Below are positions 1 through 8,838 of a DNA stretch of 64,000 bases, one piece after another. Position 1 is the first letter of the stretch, and each line of letters opens with the position of its first letter. A model generated the notes under the pieces. The model made no database searches and had not been told where the DNA came from. It saw only the letters and a program-made list of their open reading frames with translations. The stretch lies in NCBI RefSeq assembly GCF_030142155.1, contig NZ_CP126247.1, forward strand, positions 372,001 to 436,000. Direction: 5' to 3'. Both the position numbers and the translations under genes were made by a program. Source of the DNA: Arthrobacter sp. zg-Y820 (lineage in GTDB: Bacteria; Actinomycetota; Actinomycetes; Actinomycetales; Micrococcaceae).

Positions 1-3000
1 GTCCCAGGCATACTGCTTGTGGGTGTGGCCGGTGTAGATGGCGTCGACCAGCGCACTCGTGCCGTTGACGATCTCGGCAAAGGTTCCGCCGGCGGCCAGT
101 TCCTGCTCCAGCGTGGACTCCTCGAGGCTGCCGCTGCCGGCACCCTCGTGGTATTCGGCGACGATGACGTCGGCCAGGCCGGCGGCCTGAAGCTGCTCGG
201 CCACCCGGTTGACGGCCTCGACCGGATCACCAAAGTCCAGGTCGGCGATGCCGCCGGGGCTGACCAGCGTGGGGGTTTCCTCGGTGATGGCACCGATCAC
301 GGCAACCGACACACCGTTCACGTCCAGGATCGTGTATTCGTCCAGGGCGGGAGTGGTGGTGCCCTTGAGGTAGACGTTGGCGCCGAGGTACGGGAAATCG
401 GCGGCCGCAGCAACGCGGTCCGTAAGGTCCGCGAAGCCGGCGTCGAACTCGTGGTTGCCCACCGCAGACGCCTGCAATTCCAGAGCGTTCAGGACATCCA
501 GCGTGGGCTTGTCCTGCTGGACGGAAGACGCGAACAGGGATGCTCCGATGTTGTCGCCGGCGGAGAGGAACAGCGAACTGCCCTCGGGTGCGGCGGCCTT
601 GAGCTGCTCAACGGTTCCGGCGAAGTTCACGGTATTGTCGTCGATCCTGCCGTGGAAGTCGTTGATGTTCAGCAGGTTCAGCTCTTCGGTTTCCGCTCCT
701 GCCGGGCTCAGATCCAAGCCGACGAGGATCGGATCGTGGTCCGAGGACCGGTAGGGGTCCGGCGCGTAGTAGTTGGTGACGTTGGTGTTGAAGCGGCTGT
801 ATTCCAGCGCCAACGACTCCACTGAGTTGATGTTCCAGATGTCGGCTCCGGTGACGGCCTCTGCCGCCTCCCCGGAGGCCAGGACGTGGTCGAGCGAGCC
901 GACCAAACCGCTGAACGCGTAGGAGTGCTTGCCGGTGGCCTTGCCCAGGTTCACGTAGCCGGCGTCGGCGAGGACCCTCATCGGGTCTTCGGCGGCGTAG
1001 GAGTTGAAGTCCCCGAGCAGGAAGACCTTTTCGGTGCCTGCGGTCTCGGACGCGGTGTCTGCGAAGCTGACCAGCGCCTGGGCCTGGCGGACGCGGTCAG
1101 CGTTCCAGCCGCCCTGCCCGGTGTCAGCGTTCTCGCCCGAGTCCGGAGCTGAGCCCTTGGACTTGAAGTGGTTGCTGATGGCCAGGAGGGTTTCGCTGTC
1201 CGAACCGCCGGCGGGCTTGAAGGCCTGGGCCAGCGGCTCGCGGGCGTTGGAGAAGATGGCTTCATCGTTGAGGATGACGGACTCGCCCACCGGTTCGGCG
1301 GTGGCCGTGCGGAAGATGAACGCGGTGCGGATGACGTCTTCGGCGTCGGGCAGCGCGGCGGGGGAGCGGACGTAATCCCAGGTGCCGGGCGCCTGTTCGT
1401 TCAGGGCGGCCGTCAGGTGAGCCAGCGCCTCGTCGCGGTCCTTGCCGAACGCTGCCGAATTTTCCACCTCCATCAGCGAGACGACGTCGGCGCCCAGGGC
1501 GTTGATCGCGGCAACGATCTTGGCCTGCTGGCGGTCGAGGTTCTCGGCGTTGGCGGCGCCGCGGGCGTCGCAGCCGCCGCGCACGGTCAGCGGGGCGCCG
1601 GCGCGGTCGGTGTAGTAGGTGCAGCCCGCGAGAGTGTCGCCGGTGGTGCTGAAGTAGTTCAACACGTTGAAGGAGGCGAGTTTCAGGTTTCCGCCGACGC
1701 TTTCCGGGGCGGCCGTGCGGGTGGCTTCGAACGACGCCGGTGTCGCCTCGGCAGCGTTGGCCGCGGTGAGGGCGGTGAGCGGCTGGAACTTCCAGGCACT
1801 GTTGCGGAAGTCCAGGATCACGCCGGTGGTGAAGGCGGCCGCGGCCCCGATCCGCACCGGGTTCTCCGGGGTCAGGTAGGGCAGGGGGATGCCCTGGTTC
1901 GCAGCGCTCAGGAAGTTGGTGCTGGCGCCGTCGTCGAGCTTCACGGCGCGTGCCGCGTTGTCGGCGACGACGGCGGCGTGTTCCGGGGTGCCGACGGCGG
2001 CCACCGCGGTGGGCTGGACCAGCGGCGAGGTCCCGGCAGCCAGCCCGATTTCCGCGTACTGGTTCAGGGAATAGTTGTCGGTGACGGTAAAGCTGCCCTG
2101 CGGAGCCAGGAGCATTCCTTCCAGGGCTTCGCGTTCGACCTCGTTGGCGGGCCAGGTCACGCTGGCGGCCTTGACCTCCTCGGCGGGCTCATCGAGCCGG
2201 GTCAGGTTTCCGGCGGCGACCGTGAGCTGGGTCAGGCCGAAGTACTCGCCGACGCTGCCGGTGACTTCCACGTAGTCGCCGGCTGCCACGGATCCAACCG
2301 TGTCCGCCGAGTATACGAAGATGCCGTCCGACGCCGTGTGGCCGGCCGGGTCGAGCGTGCCGCCGGTGCCCGGGGTCTGCAGGTAGTAACCGTTGAAGCC
2401 GCCGGTGGGATAGACGCCGGTGACCTTGCCCCGGGTGGTGACGGTTTGCCCGATCAGCGGGCTGGCCTCGCCGGGCCCTTGGATCGCGGCGATTGGAATT
2501 GCGTCTCCGGGCGGGTTCGCCGGTGTGGTCGGTGAGGGTTCCGGAGTGGGCGTGGGGGTGGGATCCGGCTCGCCGGGAGCCGGGCTGCCGGTGCCCGTGG
2601 GCGTGACGTTGGCGCTGAGCGTGAAGTCAGCGGCGTTGTTGTTGGAGTCAGTGAATCCGGTGCGGTTCAGGGACTTGGGGTCGGCGTTGCCGGCCGGTGC
2701 TGCTGCGGCTGCGGTTTCGAAGGTGTTGGATGTGCCGTAGCCGAGCAGGTCCACGACGCCGGCGGTGCCGGTGACGGACCCGGCGGGCAGCGGATCCACC
2801 CGGGTTGCCTGGCTGGACAGGACGAGGGTGCCGCCCGACCCGCTGAAGCTGGCCCCGACGGTGGCATCGGCGGCCGGCAGCGGTGCGCCGAAGGCGCCGT
2901 TGGAGGCTCCGGAAATCAGATAGTAGCCCCCGGCCGGGATGGTTCCGGCGAGGGCTCCAATTCCGGTGGGCGCCGCCGTCGACCCCGCGGAGCGGTACTG

Positions 3001-3234
3001 CAGGGACCAGCCGTCAAGGCTGACGTCGGTGCCGGTGGGGTTGTACAGCTCAACGAACTTGTTGGTGAACGGGGCGTTGGCGCTGCCGCCGCTCAGGTAC
3101 GCCTCGTTGATGACGATGCCGGGAACGGCTGCGCCGCCGTCTTCCGCATAGGCCGGCAGCGCCGTCATTGGTGCCGCCAGCAGGCCAGCCGAGAGGGTTG
3201 CTCCCAGGGCCGCCTTCCAGGTGAAAGGTCTCAT
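1..3234 (-). CDS. Secreted ExeM/NucH-type endonuclease fused to a 5'-nucleotidase-like phosphatase (C-terminus outside window)
   Basis: One open frame of 1078 codons runs off the window edge. The start is ATG 3234, with AAGGAG 8 nt upstream. Residues 1-30 form a Sec signal peptide ending in AYA. A lamin-tail-like domain follows (about 38-165, NEAYLSGGSANAPFTNKFVELYNP), then a Pro/Thr linker and an OB-fold-like region (about 245-345). Next is an endonuclease/exonuclease/phosphatase domain with FNVLNYF (about 522), LLGDFNSYAAEDP (about 741) and SSDHDPILVGL (about 831). From about 855 a metallophosphoesterase begins with NDFHGR and GNHEFDAG (N927-D931), typical of UshA-type 5'-nucleotidases. Known family roles suggest extracellular DNA degradation followed by nucleotide dephosphorylation, to scavenge nucleosides and phosphate. 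The end of the phosphatase, including any 5'-nucleotidase C-terminal domain or cell-wall anchor, is not visible. Confidence 0.9.
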   Translation of the reverse strand, partial: MRPFTWKAALGATLSAGLLAAPMTALPAYAEDGGAAVPGIVINEAYLSGGSANAPFTNKFVELYNPTGTDVSLDGWSLQYRSAGSTAAPTGIGALAGTIPAGGYYLISGASNGAFGAPLPAADATVGASFSGSGGTLVLSSQATRVDPLPAGSVTGTAGVVDLLGYGTSNTFETAAAAAPAGNADPKSLNRTGFTDSNNNAADFTLSANVTPTGTGSPAPGEPDPTPTPTPEPSPTTPANPPGDAIPIAAIQGPGEASPLIGQTVTTRGKVTGVYPTGGFNGYYLQTPGTGGTLDPAGHTASDGIFVYSADTVGSVAAGDYVEVTGSVGEYFGLTQLTVAAGNLTRLDEPAEEVKAASVTWPANEVEREALEGMLLAPQGSFTVTDNYSLNQYAEIGLAAGTSPLVQPTAVAAVGTPEHAAVVADNAARAVKLDDGASTNFLSAANQGIPLPYLTPENPVRIGAAAAFTTGVILDFRNSAWKFQPLTALTAANAAEATPASFEATRTAAPESVGGNLKLASFNVLNYFSTTGDTLAGCTYYTDRAGAPLTVRGGCDARGAANAENLDRQQAKIVAAINALGADVVSLMEVENSAAFGKDRDEALAHLTAALNEQAPGTWDYVRSPAALPDAEDVIRTAFIFRTATAEPVGESVILNDEAIFSNAREPLAQAFKPAGGSDSETLLAISNHFKSKGSAPDSGENADTGQGGWNADRVRQAQALVSFADTASETAGTEKVFLLGDFNSYAAEDPMRVLADAGYVNLGKATGKHSYAFSGLVGSLDHVLASGEAAEAVTGADIWNINSVESLALEYSRFNTNVTNYYAPDPYRSSDHDPILVGLDLSPAGAETEELNLLNINDFHGRIDDNTVNFAGTVEQLKAAAPEGSSLFLSAGDNIGASLFASSVQQDKPTLDVLNALELQASAVGNHEFDAGFADLTDRVAAAADFPYLGANVYLKGTTTPALDEYTILDVNGVSVAVIGAITEETPTLVSPGGIADLDFGDPVEAVNRVAEQLQAAGLADVIVAEYHEGAGSGSLEESTLEQELAAGGTFAEIVNGTSALVDAIYTGHTHKQYAWD

Positions 3235-3410
3235 GCCTCATGCTCCTTGGTCAGCTGGTCCCAGCTGACGGTAATGGCCGCCGTGCAGCGGCGGCGAGGG
3301 GGTAACGCGAGTGACGCTGGTAATACTATGTGGCGCAGGTTACGAATGGGTGACCGTTTGGTGGCCGGGATGTGCCGGGGGTGGGGCCGAGGAGCAGCGG
3401 AAACGCAAAA

Positions 3411-3443
3411 AGAGCGCATCACTTCAGGGAAGTGATGCGCTCT
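3411..3443 (-). terminator. Intrinsic terminator downstream of tRNA-Ser
   Basis: A 13-bp perfect stem (3411-3423 with 3431-3443) is followed on the minus strand by a T-run ending in TTTTTG. It lies about 90 nt beyond the 3' end of tRNA-Ser, which is read on the same strand. The rest of 3235-3534 holds no gene I can support. Confidence 0.8.
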
Positions 3444-3534
3444 CAGGGGCAGATTGCACGGACCAAACGGTCCGGACGAAATGCATATTCTCTTGCGGCA
3501 AAACCGGATAATACTGCCGGATTTCGCCAATTTG

Positions 3535-3622
3535 CGGAAGGTAAGGGATTCGAACCCTTGGTACGGGGTTACCGCACACTGGTTTTCAAGACCAGCTCCA
3601 TCGGCCGCTCGGACAACCTTCC
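3535..3622 (-). tRNA. tRNA-Ser (anticodon UGA)
   Basis: The minus strand folds into a class II tRNA of 88 nt. The 7-bp acceptor stem is GGAAGGT/ACCTTCC, and discriminator base G73 is as expected for serine. The anticodon loop is CTTGAAA (anticodon TGA), a long variable arm is present, and the T-loop is GGTTCGAATCC. CCA is not encoded. Confidence 0.95.
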
Positions 3623-3685
3623 CCACTAGTAGTCTGGCAGAAAGGTGCAATTCACCAAAATCTGATCAACCCCGTGGAGGACAGA

Positions 3686-4663
3686 ATGAGAGCAGTTGTC
3701 ATCACTACGCCCGGCGGCCCGGACACCCTGCAGGTGCAGGACGTGCCGGTGCCGGTGCCAGGACCCGGGGAAGTGCTCATTGACGTGGCTGCCGCGGGAC
3801 TCAACCGGGCGGACGTGCTGCAGCGGAAGGGCCACTATCCGGTCCCCGCCGGCGGATCGGAGTATCCCGGCCTGGAGGTGTCCGGCCGGATCGCCGCGAT
3901 CGGCTCCGGGGTGGAGGGGCTCTCCGTGGGGGCCGACGTCGTCGCCCTGCTGACGGGCGGCGGATACGCCGAGCAGGTCAACGTTCCGGCCGGCCAGGTC
4001 CTGCCCGTGCCGGCTGGCGTGGACCTGGTTACCGCAGCGTCCCTGCCCGAAACCGCTGCCACCGTCTTCTCCAACCTGTTCATGGCCGCCGGGGTTACGG
4101 AGGGCGACCACGTCCTGATCCACGGCGGAACCGGCGGCATCGGCACGATGGCCATCCAGATGGTGGCCGCGTTCGGCGCCGTGCCGATGGTGACGGCAGG
4201 CTCGGACGAAAAGCTGGAACTGGCCCGGTCGCTCGGTGCGCAGGTGCTCATCAACTACAAGGAGGAGGACTTCGTGGCCCGGGTCCGCGAAGCCACCGAC
4301 GGGCGGGGAGCCGACGTCATCCTGGATGTCATCGGCGCGAAGTATCTGCAGCGCAACCTTGAAGCCCTGGCCGTGTCCGGCCGGCTGGTCATTATCGGCC
4401 TGCAGGGCGGCACCAAGGCTGAAATCGATCTCAACCTGGTGATGCGCAAGCGGTTGGCGGTCATCGGCACCACGCTGCGGGCGCGTCCGGCGGAGGAAAA
4501 GGCCGCCATCATGCAGGCGGTCCGCAAGTACGTGTGGCCGCTGGTGGAAGCGGGCACGATCCGCCCGCTGGTGGACCGCACCTTCCCGCTCGCGGACGCC
4601 GGTGCCGCCCACGAGTACTTTGATTCCGGCCATCACACGGGCAAGATCCTCCTGACGACCTGA
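3686..4663 (+). CDS. NAD(P)H-quinone oxidoreductase, zinc-independent MDR family (QOR/PIG3 type)
   Basis: The 325-residue product belongs to the medium-chain dehydrogenase/reductase superfamily. An N-terminal GroES-like domain (MRAVVITTPGGPDTLQV, then GLNRADVLQRKGHYP and YPGLEVSGRI) is followed by a Rossmann domain with HGGTGGIGTMAIQ near residue 146. The zinc-ligand cysteines of alcohol dehydrogenases are absent, as in quinone reductases. Motifs such as DVILDVIGAKY and the C-terminal HTGKILL match PIG3/QOR proteins, which reduce quinones with NADPH. GTG 3674 is open but overlaps the GGAGG Shine-Dalgarno at 3676-3680, so ATG 3686 is preferred. The substrate cannot be told from sequence. Confidence 0.88.
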   Translation: MRAVVITTPGGPDTLQVQDVPVPVPGPGEVLIDVAAAGLNRADVLQRKGHYPVPAGGSEYPGLEVSGRIAAIGSGVEGLSVGADVVALLTGGGYAEQVNVPAGQVLPVPAGVDLVTAASLPETAATVFSNLFMAAGVTEGDHVLIHGGTGGIGTMAIQMVAAFGAVPMVTAGSDEKLELARSLGAQVLINYKEEDFVARVREATDGRGADVILDVIGAKYLQRNLEALAVSGRLVIIGLQGGTKAEIDLNLVMRKRLAVIGTTLRARPAEEKAAIMQAVRKYVWPLVEAGTIRPLVDRTFPLADAGAAHEYFDSGHHTGKILLTT

Positions 4664-4793
4664 CCGGCCCGTCGCATGGGGCGCATCACACGCGCACTGC
4701 TAACCTCGTGGCAAGAGTGCGGTCTGTTCTGCCTCCCGACCGGTTCCACTGCCGGTCTTTCCGAGTCGTTACCCCAAACAAAGGGAACTCCTT

Positions 4794-7085
4794 ATGAGTG
4801 AGAATCGCCGGCGCCGGGCCGCCCCCGGACAGCCCGAGGACAGCGACGTCCTGGTGCAGGATCCCGATCTTCCGCCGGTTGCCGTGGATCCGGAGACCGC
4901 GGAAGCCGAAGACCGCCACTGGACCCCGCTGAAGATCGCCATCTGGGCAGGCATTGCCCTGCTGGGCGGGGTCAGTTGGTACATGCTGGCCCTGGTCCGC
5001 GGAGAAACCGTCAATGCCATCTGGTTTGTCTTTGCGGCTGTCTGCACCTACTTCATCGCGTACCGCTTCTATTCCAAGTTCATTGAGCGAAAGCTCCTGC
5101 GGCCCAACGACCGGCGCGCCACTCCCGCCGAGTACAAGGCCGACGGCAAGGACTACGCCGCCACCGACCGCCGGGTCCTGTACGGGCACCACTTTGCCGC
5201 CATCGCCGGTGCCGGTCCGCTGGTCGGACCGGTCCTTGCCGCCCAGATGGGCTACCTTCCCGGCACCATCTGGATCATCATCGGCGTCGTGTTCGCCGGC
5301 GCCGTCCAGGACTACCTGGTCATGTTCTTCTCCATGCGCCGCGGCGGACGGTCCCTGGGGCAGATGGCCCGTGAGGAGCTGGGCCGGGTGGGCGGCACTG
5401 CCGCCCTGATCGCGACGCTGACCATCATGATCATCATCGTGGCCATCCTGGCGCTGGTCGTCGTGAACGCCCTGGCCGAAAGCCCGTGGGGCGTGTTCTC
5501 CGTGGGCATGACCATTCCCATTGCCCTGTTCATGGGCGTCTACCTGCGCTTCCTGCGGCCCGGCAAGGTCACGGAAGTGTCGATCATCGGCTTTGTCCTG
5601 CTGCTGCTGGCCATCATCGGCGGCGGCGTCATCGCCGACACCGCACTGGGTGACTTCCTGACCCTGGACAAGACAGTCATCGCCTGGGGCATCATCATTT
5701 ACGGCTTCATCGCCGCGGTCCTGCCGGTCTGGCTGCTGCTGGCCCCGCGCGACTACCTTTCCACCTTCATGAAGGTGGGGACCATCGTGATGCTGGCCGT
5801 TGCGATCATTATCGTGCGCCCGGAAATCACCGTTCCGGCGATCAGCGAGTTCGCGTCCGCCGACAACGGCCCGGTCGTGGCCGGCCCGCTGTTCCCGTTC
5901 CTGTTCGTGACGATCGCCTGCGGCGCCCTGTCCGGCTTCCACGCGCTGATCTCCTCCGGCACCACGCCCAAGATGATCGAGAAGGAACGCCAGACCCGCT
6001 TCATTGGCTACGGCGGCATGCTGATGGAGTCCTTTGTGGCCATCATGGCCCTGGTGGCGGCCATCTCCATCGACCGCGGCATCTACTTCGCAATGAACTC
6101 CTCGGCCGCAGCCACCGGCGGAACCGTGGAGGGCGCCGTCGCGTTCGTCAACAGCCTGGGGCTGGCCGGCGTGAACCTGACGCCGGACATGCTCACCAAT
6201 ATGGCAGCGAACGTGGGCGAGGAATCCATCGTGTCGCGGACCGGCGGCGCGCCCACCCTTGCCGTGGGCCTGGCCCAGATCATGCAGAGCCTGATCGGCG
6301 GCTCCTCGATGATGGCGTTCTGGTACCACTTCGCCATCATGTTCGAGGCCCTGTTCATCCTCACCGCCGTGGACGCCGGCACCCGCGTGGCCCGCTTCAT
6401 GCTGCAGGATTCCATCGGCAACTTCATTCCGAAGTTCCGCGACACCTCCTGGCGGACCGGGGCCTGGATCTGTACGGCCGTCATGGTCGGAGGTTGGGGG
6501 TCGATCCTGATCATGGGGGTCACGGACCCGCTGGGCGGGATCAACACCCTGTTCCCGCTGTTCGGCATCGCCAACCAGCTGCTGGCCGCGATTGCGCTCG
6601 CCATCTGCCTGGCGATCCTGGCCAAGAAGAACGTCTTCAAGTACATCTGGATCGTGGTGCTGCCGTTGGCCTTCGCCTCGGTGGTGACCATCACCGCCTC
6701 CATGTACAAGATCTTCTCTCCCGTACCGGCTGTCGGATACTGGGCCCAGCACAATGCCTTCAAGGGCGCCTTGGAGCGCGGCGAAACCAGCTTCGGCACC
6801 GCCAAAACCGTCGAGGCGATGGACGCCGTTGTCCGGAACACCCTCATTCAGGGCACGCTGTCCATCGTGTTCGTGACGCTCGCGATCATCGTGATCATCA
6901 CCGCGGTGATCGCGAGCATCCGCTCCTACCGCTCCGGCGGTTCTCCAAGCGCCGAAGATCCGGCGGTCGCCTCGCGCACGTTCGCCCCCGCGGGATTCCT
7001 GGCCACGCCGGCCGAGAAGGAGATCCAGACGCAGTGGGACGCGCTGCCCGCGGACCGCAAACCGGTGAAAAAGGCGCACCCGTGA
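4794..7085 (+). CDS. cstA: Carbon starvation protein CstA, pyruvate/peptide transporter
   Basis: This 763-residue polytopic membrane protein has a cytosolic N-terminus of about 45 residues and then many hydrophobic segments. Family hallmarks include GHHFAAIAGAGPLVGPVLAAQ, GAVQDYLVMFFSMRRGGRSLG, FHALISSGTTPKMI and GGINTLFPLFGIANQLLAAIA. CstA-family proteins take up pyruvate, and in some species peptides, when carbon is scarce. The start is ATG 4794, with AAGGGA upstream. Its stop overlaps the next gene by 4 nt (GTGA), so the two are translationally coupled. A long antisense open frame across this gene is a GC-bias shadow. Confidence 0.95.
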   Translation: MSENRRRRAAPGQPEDSDVLVQDPDLPPVAVDPETAEAEDRHWTPLKIAIWAGIALLGGVSWYMLALVRGETVNAIWFVFAAVCTYFIAYRFYSKFIERKLLRPNDRRATPAEYKADGKDYAATDRRVLYGHHFAAIAGAGPLVGPVLAAQMGYLPGTIWIIIGVVFAGAVQDYLVMFFSMRRGGRSLGQMAREELGRVGGTAALIATLTIMIIIVAILALVVVNALAESPWGVFSVGMTIPIALFMGVYLRFLRPGKVTEVSIIGFVLLLLAIIGGGVIADTALGDFLTLDKTVIAWGIIIYGFIAAVLPVWLLLAPRDYLSTFMKVGTIVMLAVAIIIVRPEITVPAISEFASADNGPVVAGPLFPFLFVTIACGALSGFHALISSGTTPKMIEKERQTRFIGYGGMLMESFVAIMALVAAISIDRGIYFAMNSSAAATGGTVEGAVAFVNSLGLAGVNLTPDMLTNMAANVGEESIVSRTGGAPTLAVGLAQIMQSLIGGSSMMAFWYHFAIMFEALFILTAVDAGTRVARFMLQDSIGNFIPKFRDTSWRTGAWICTAVMVGGWGSILIMGVTDPLGGINTLFPLFGIANQLLAAIALAICLAILAKKNVFKYIWIVVLPLAFASVVTITASMYKIFSPVPAVGYWAQHNAFKGALERGETSFGTAKTVEAMDAVVRNTLIQGTLSIVFVTLAIIVIITAVIASIRSYRSGGSPSAEDPAVASRTFAPAGFLATPAEKEIQTQWDALPADRKPVKKAHP

Positions 7086-7279
7086 GCACGGCGGGCGTCA
7101 AGGACGGGCTGCGCGGCTTTGTGCGGTTCTTCCGCGATGTCATGGGCGAGGACGCCTACGGCAAGTACGTCGCCTTCCACGAATCCTCCGCCTGCAGCGC
7201 GCCGCTGCTGAGCGAGCGGGAATTCTGGAAGGACAAAATGGACCGCCAGGACTCCAACCCCGAGGGCCGCTGCTGCTAG
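7082..7279 (+). CDS. YbdD/YjiX family small protein, partner of CstA
   Basis: A 65-residue product starts at GTG 7082, overlapping the cstA stop. The sequence contains GEDAYGKYVAFHESSACSAP, then SEREFWKDKMDRQ, and ends in a GRCC tail. Short proteins with this layout and a C-terminal double cysteine (YbdD, YjiX) are regularly encoded just after cstA-type transporters and are thought to be needed for transporter function. The tyrosine/histidine-rich core is conserved. The usual His-Pro of the family appears here as SSACSAP, a local divergence. Confidence 0.85.
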   Translation: MSTAGVKDGLRGFVRFFRDVMGEDAYGKYVAFHESSACSAPLLSEREFWKDKMDRQDSNPEGRCC

Positions 7280-7300
7280 CGCCCCCGGGACGCCGGGCAA

Positions 7301-7352
7301 GCACGAACGACGACGGCGGCACCTGCCCGGGTGCCGCCGTCGTCGTTCGTGC
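7301..7352 (+). terminator. Long perfect hairpin after cstA-ybdD, probable terminator
   Basis: Arms 7301-7322 and 7331-7352 form a 22-bp perfect stem with an 8-nt loop (CTGCCCGG). It begins 21 nt after the ybdD stop. No T-run follows on either strand, so termination is inferred from position and stem strength. Confidence 0.6.
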
Positions 7353-7489
7353 GGTGCGAACCTCGGGAGCATGTCGTTTTGTTGCCGGCGGCCCGGGCAC
7401 GGACGGGGAATGCAGCAAAATAGCGGAAGGCCGGGCTGGAAAGCCGACGTGCCACCGGCAACCAACCGCAACCGTGAGAGCATTAATGC

Positions 7490-8257
7490 ATGACTGAAGA
7501 GAACGGATCCGCCGACCGGCCGGATATGGCGCCTGCGCCCGGTTCCGCAGATTCATCACACGCCAAAAATCCCGCCGGCACTTCGGTTGGCCGTCTCGAC
7601 GAGGCGCCCACCAGCAACCCGCCGGTTGTCGGCCGGGCCGCAGGCAACGGTTCACCGGATTACGCCTCCAGCGGCGGGTCCGGCGGGTCCGGCGGCCCCT
7701 CGGGCGGCGGGGAATCGGACATTCCCGCCCGCAGCGGCGAAAACAGTCCGGGTCCGGCGAAGCTGCGCGACCTGGTGGACGAGCCTGCCAAGGTCATGCG
7801 GATCGGCACCATGATCAAGCAGCTCCTGGAAGAGGTTCGGAACGCTCCGCTGGATGATGCTGCCCGCAACCGCCTGGCGGAAATCCACGCACGCTCGGTG
7901 CGGGAACTCGAGGACGGCCTCGCCCCCGAACTGGTCGACGAACTCCACCGGGTCAATCTCCCGTTCCTTGACGACACCGTCCCCACCGACGCCGAACTGC
8001 GGATTGCCCAGGCGCAGATTGTCGGCTGGCTGGAAGGCCTCTTCCGGGGAATCCAAACCGCCATCGCCGCACAGCAGACCGCCAACCAGCAGATGGCGTC
8101 CCGGCTGCAGCTGCGCCAGCTGCCGCCCGGCACCGTCCTTGCCCCCGGCATTGTCATCGGCGAGAACGGCGAGCCGCGGCGCGCCGACTCGTCAGCACAA
8201 TCCCGTTCCGGCTCCGCCCATCCCGAACCGCATGCCGGTCCCGGCCAGTACTTGTAG
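7490..8257 (+). CDS. bpa: Bacterial proteasome activator Bpa (PafE)
   Basis: The 255-residue product has a disordered, Gly/Ser/Pro-rich N-terminus of about 95 residues. The helical core is characteristic of Bpa: MIKQLLEEVRNAPLD, ARSVRELEDGLAPELVDELH, DAELRIAQAQIVGWLEGL and FRGIQTAIAAQQ. It ends in GQYL, the C-terminal motif with which mycobacterial Bpa/PafE docks into the 20S proteasome to open the gate without ATP. Proteasome subunit genes are not in this window. An uncharacterised gene follows after 5 nt. The start is ATG 7490, with only a weak ribosome-binding site. Confidence 0.92.
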   Translation: MTEENGSADRPDMAPAPGSADSSHAKNPAGTSVGRLDEAPTSNPPVVGRAAGNGSPDYASSGGSGGSGGPSGGGESDIPARSGENSPGPAKLRDLVDEPAKVMRIGTMIKQLLEEVRNAPLDDAARNRLAEIHARSVRELEDGLAPELVDELHRVNLPFLDDTVPTDAELRIAQAQIVGWLEGLFRGIQTAIAAQQTANQQMASRLQLRQLPPGTVLAPGIVIGENGEPRRADSSAQSRSGSAHPEPHAGPGQYL

Positions 8258-8262
8258 GACCC

Positions 8263-8736
8263 ATGGCACTTTTTGCAGCCGCCCGGCAGGGGCGGAAAGA
8301 CGACACTCAGCTCGGCGTCGGTGTGTGGCGACGCGCCCACGACCGCTTCACCCGCGGCCTGGACCGCTACCACCAAATGCTGGAGGGGGTGGAGGACGAC
8401 GCCATCTACAACGAGCTGGTGACCATCGCCAACGGGCTGGCCGAACTGCTGCCGCGGGTCCGCGACGTGTGCGTCACTGCCCAGCGGCGCCTGCCCAGCA
8501 ACGGTCAGGACATCCCCGGCGCCCTGATCGCTGTGCACCGGGCGTTGTCCCGCAGCGGCAACTCGCTGGCGGCCACGGCCGAAGCAGCGGCCATGTCCCG
8601 GTTGGAGGGTGAACGGTGGGGCTTTGCCTCCGCCGGCCTGGAAAACGTGCACCGGCGTGCGCAGCTCGTCACCGAAGACGTCCTGGAGGCCGAACTCGCC
8701 CTGAAGGCTGCCCTCGCGGCGCCGCGGAAATCCTAA
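8263..8736 (+). CDS. Conserved hypothetical helical protein downstream of bpa
   Basis: A 157-residue product begins 5 nt after the bpa stop, so the two are almost certainly co-transcribed. The sequence is predicted mostly alpha-helical (HDRFTRGLDRYHQMLEGVED, IYNELVTIANGLAELLPRVR, DVLEAELALKAALAAP). It has no signal peptide, membrane segment or recognisable catalytic motif. I do not recognise a named domain. The tight linkage to bpa makes a role near the proteasome possible, but that is inference from position only. Confidence 0.75.
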   Translation: MALFAAARQGRKDDTQLGVGVWRRAHDRFTRGLDRYHQMLEGVEDDAIYNELVTIANGLAELLPRVRDVCVTAQRRLPSNGQDIPGALIAVHRALSRSGNSLAATAEAAAMSRLEGERWGFASAGLENVHRRAQLVTEDVLEAELALKAALAAPRKS

Positions 8737-8838
8737 AAACTTGTTTCCGAAACGGGAATAAGGTCTGTGCTTTTTCGCGTCCAGCATAGAGCTGTCACGG
8801 AAGGCTGATTTCCGCGGGTCGTTTGCAAGGATAGGCGA

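Noticed and set aside
4686..7079. A 797-codon open frame antisense to cstA
   Set aside because: Composition is His/Asp/Gly-rich with no domain, and it mirrors the real gene, whose transporter motifs are clear. It is a GC-bias shadow.
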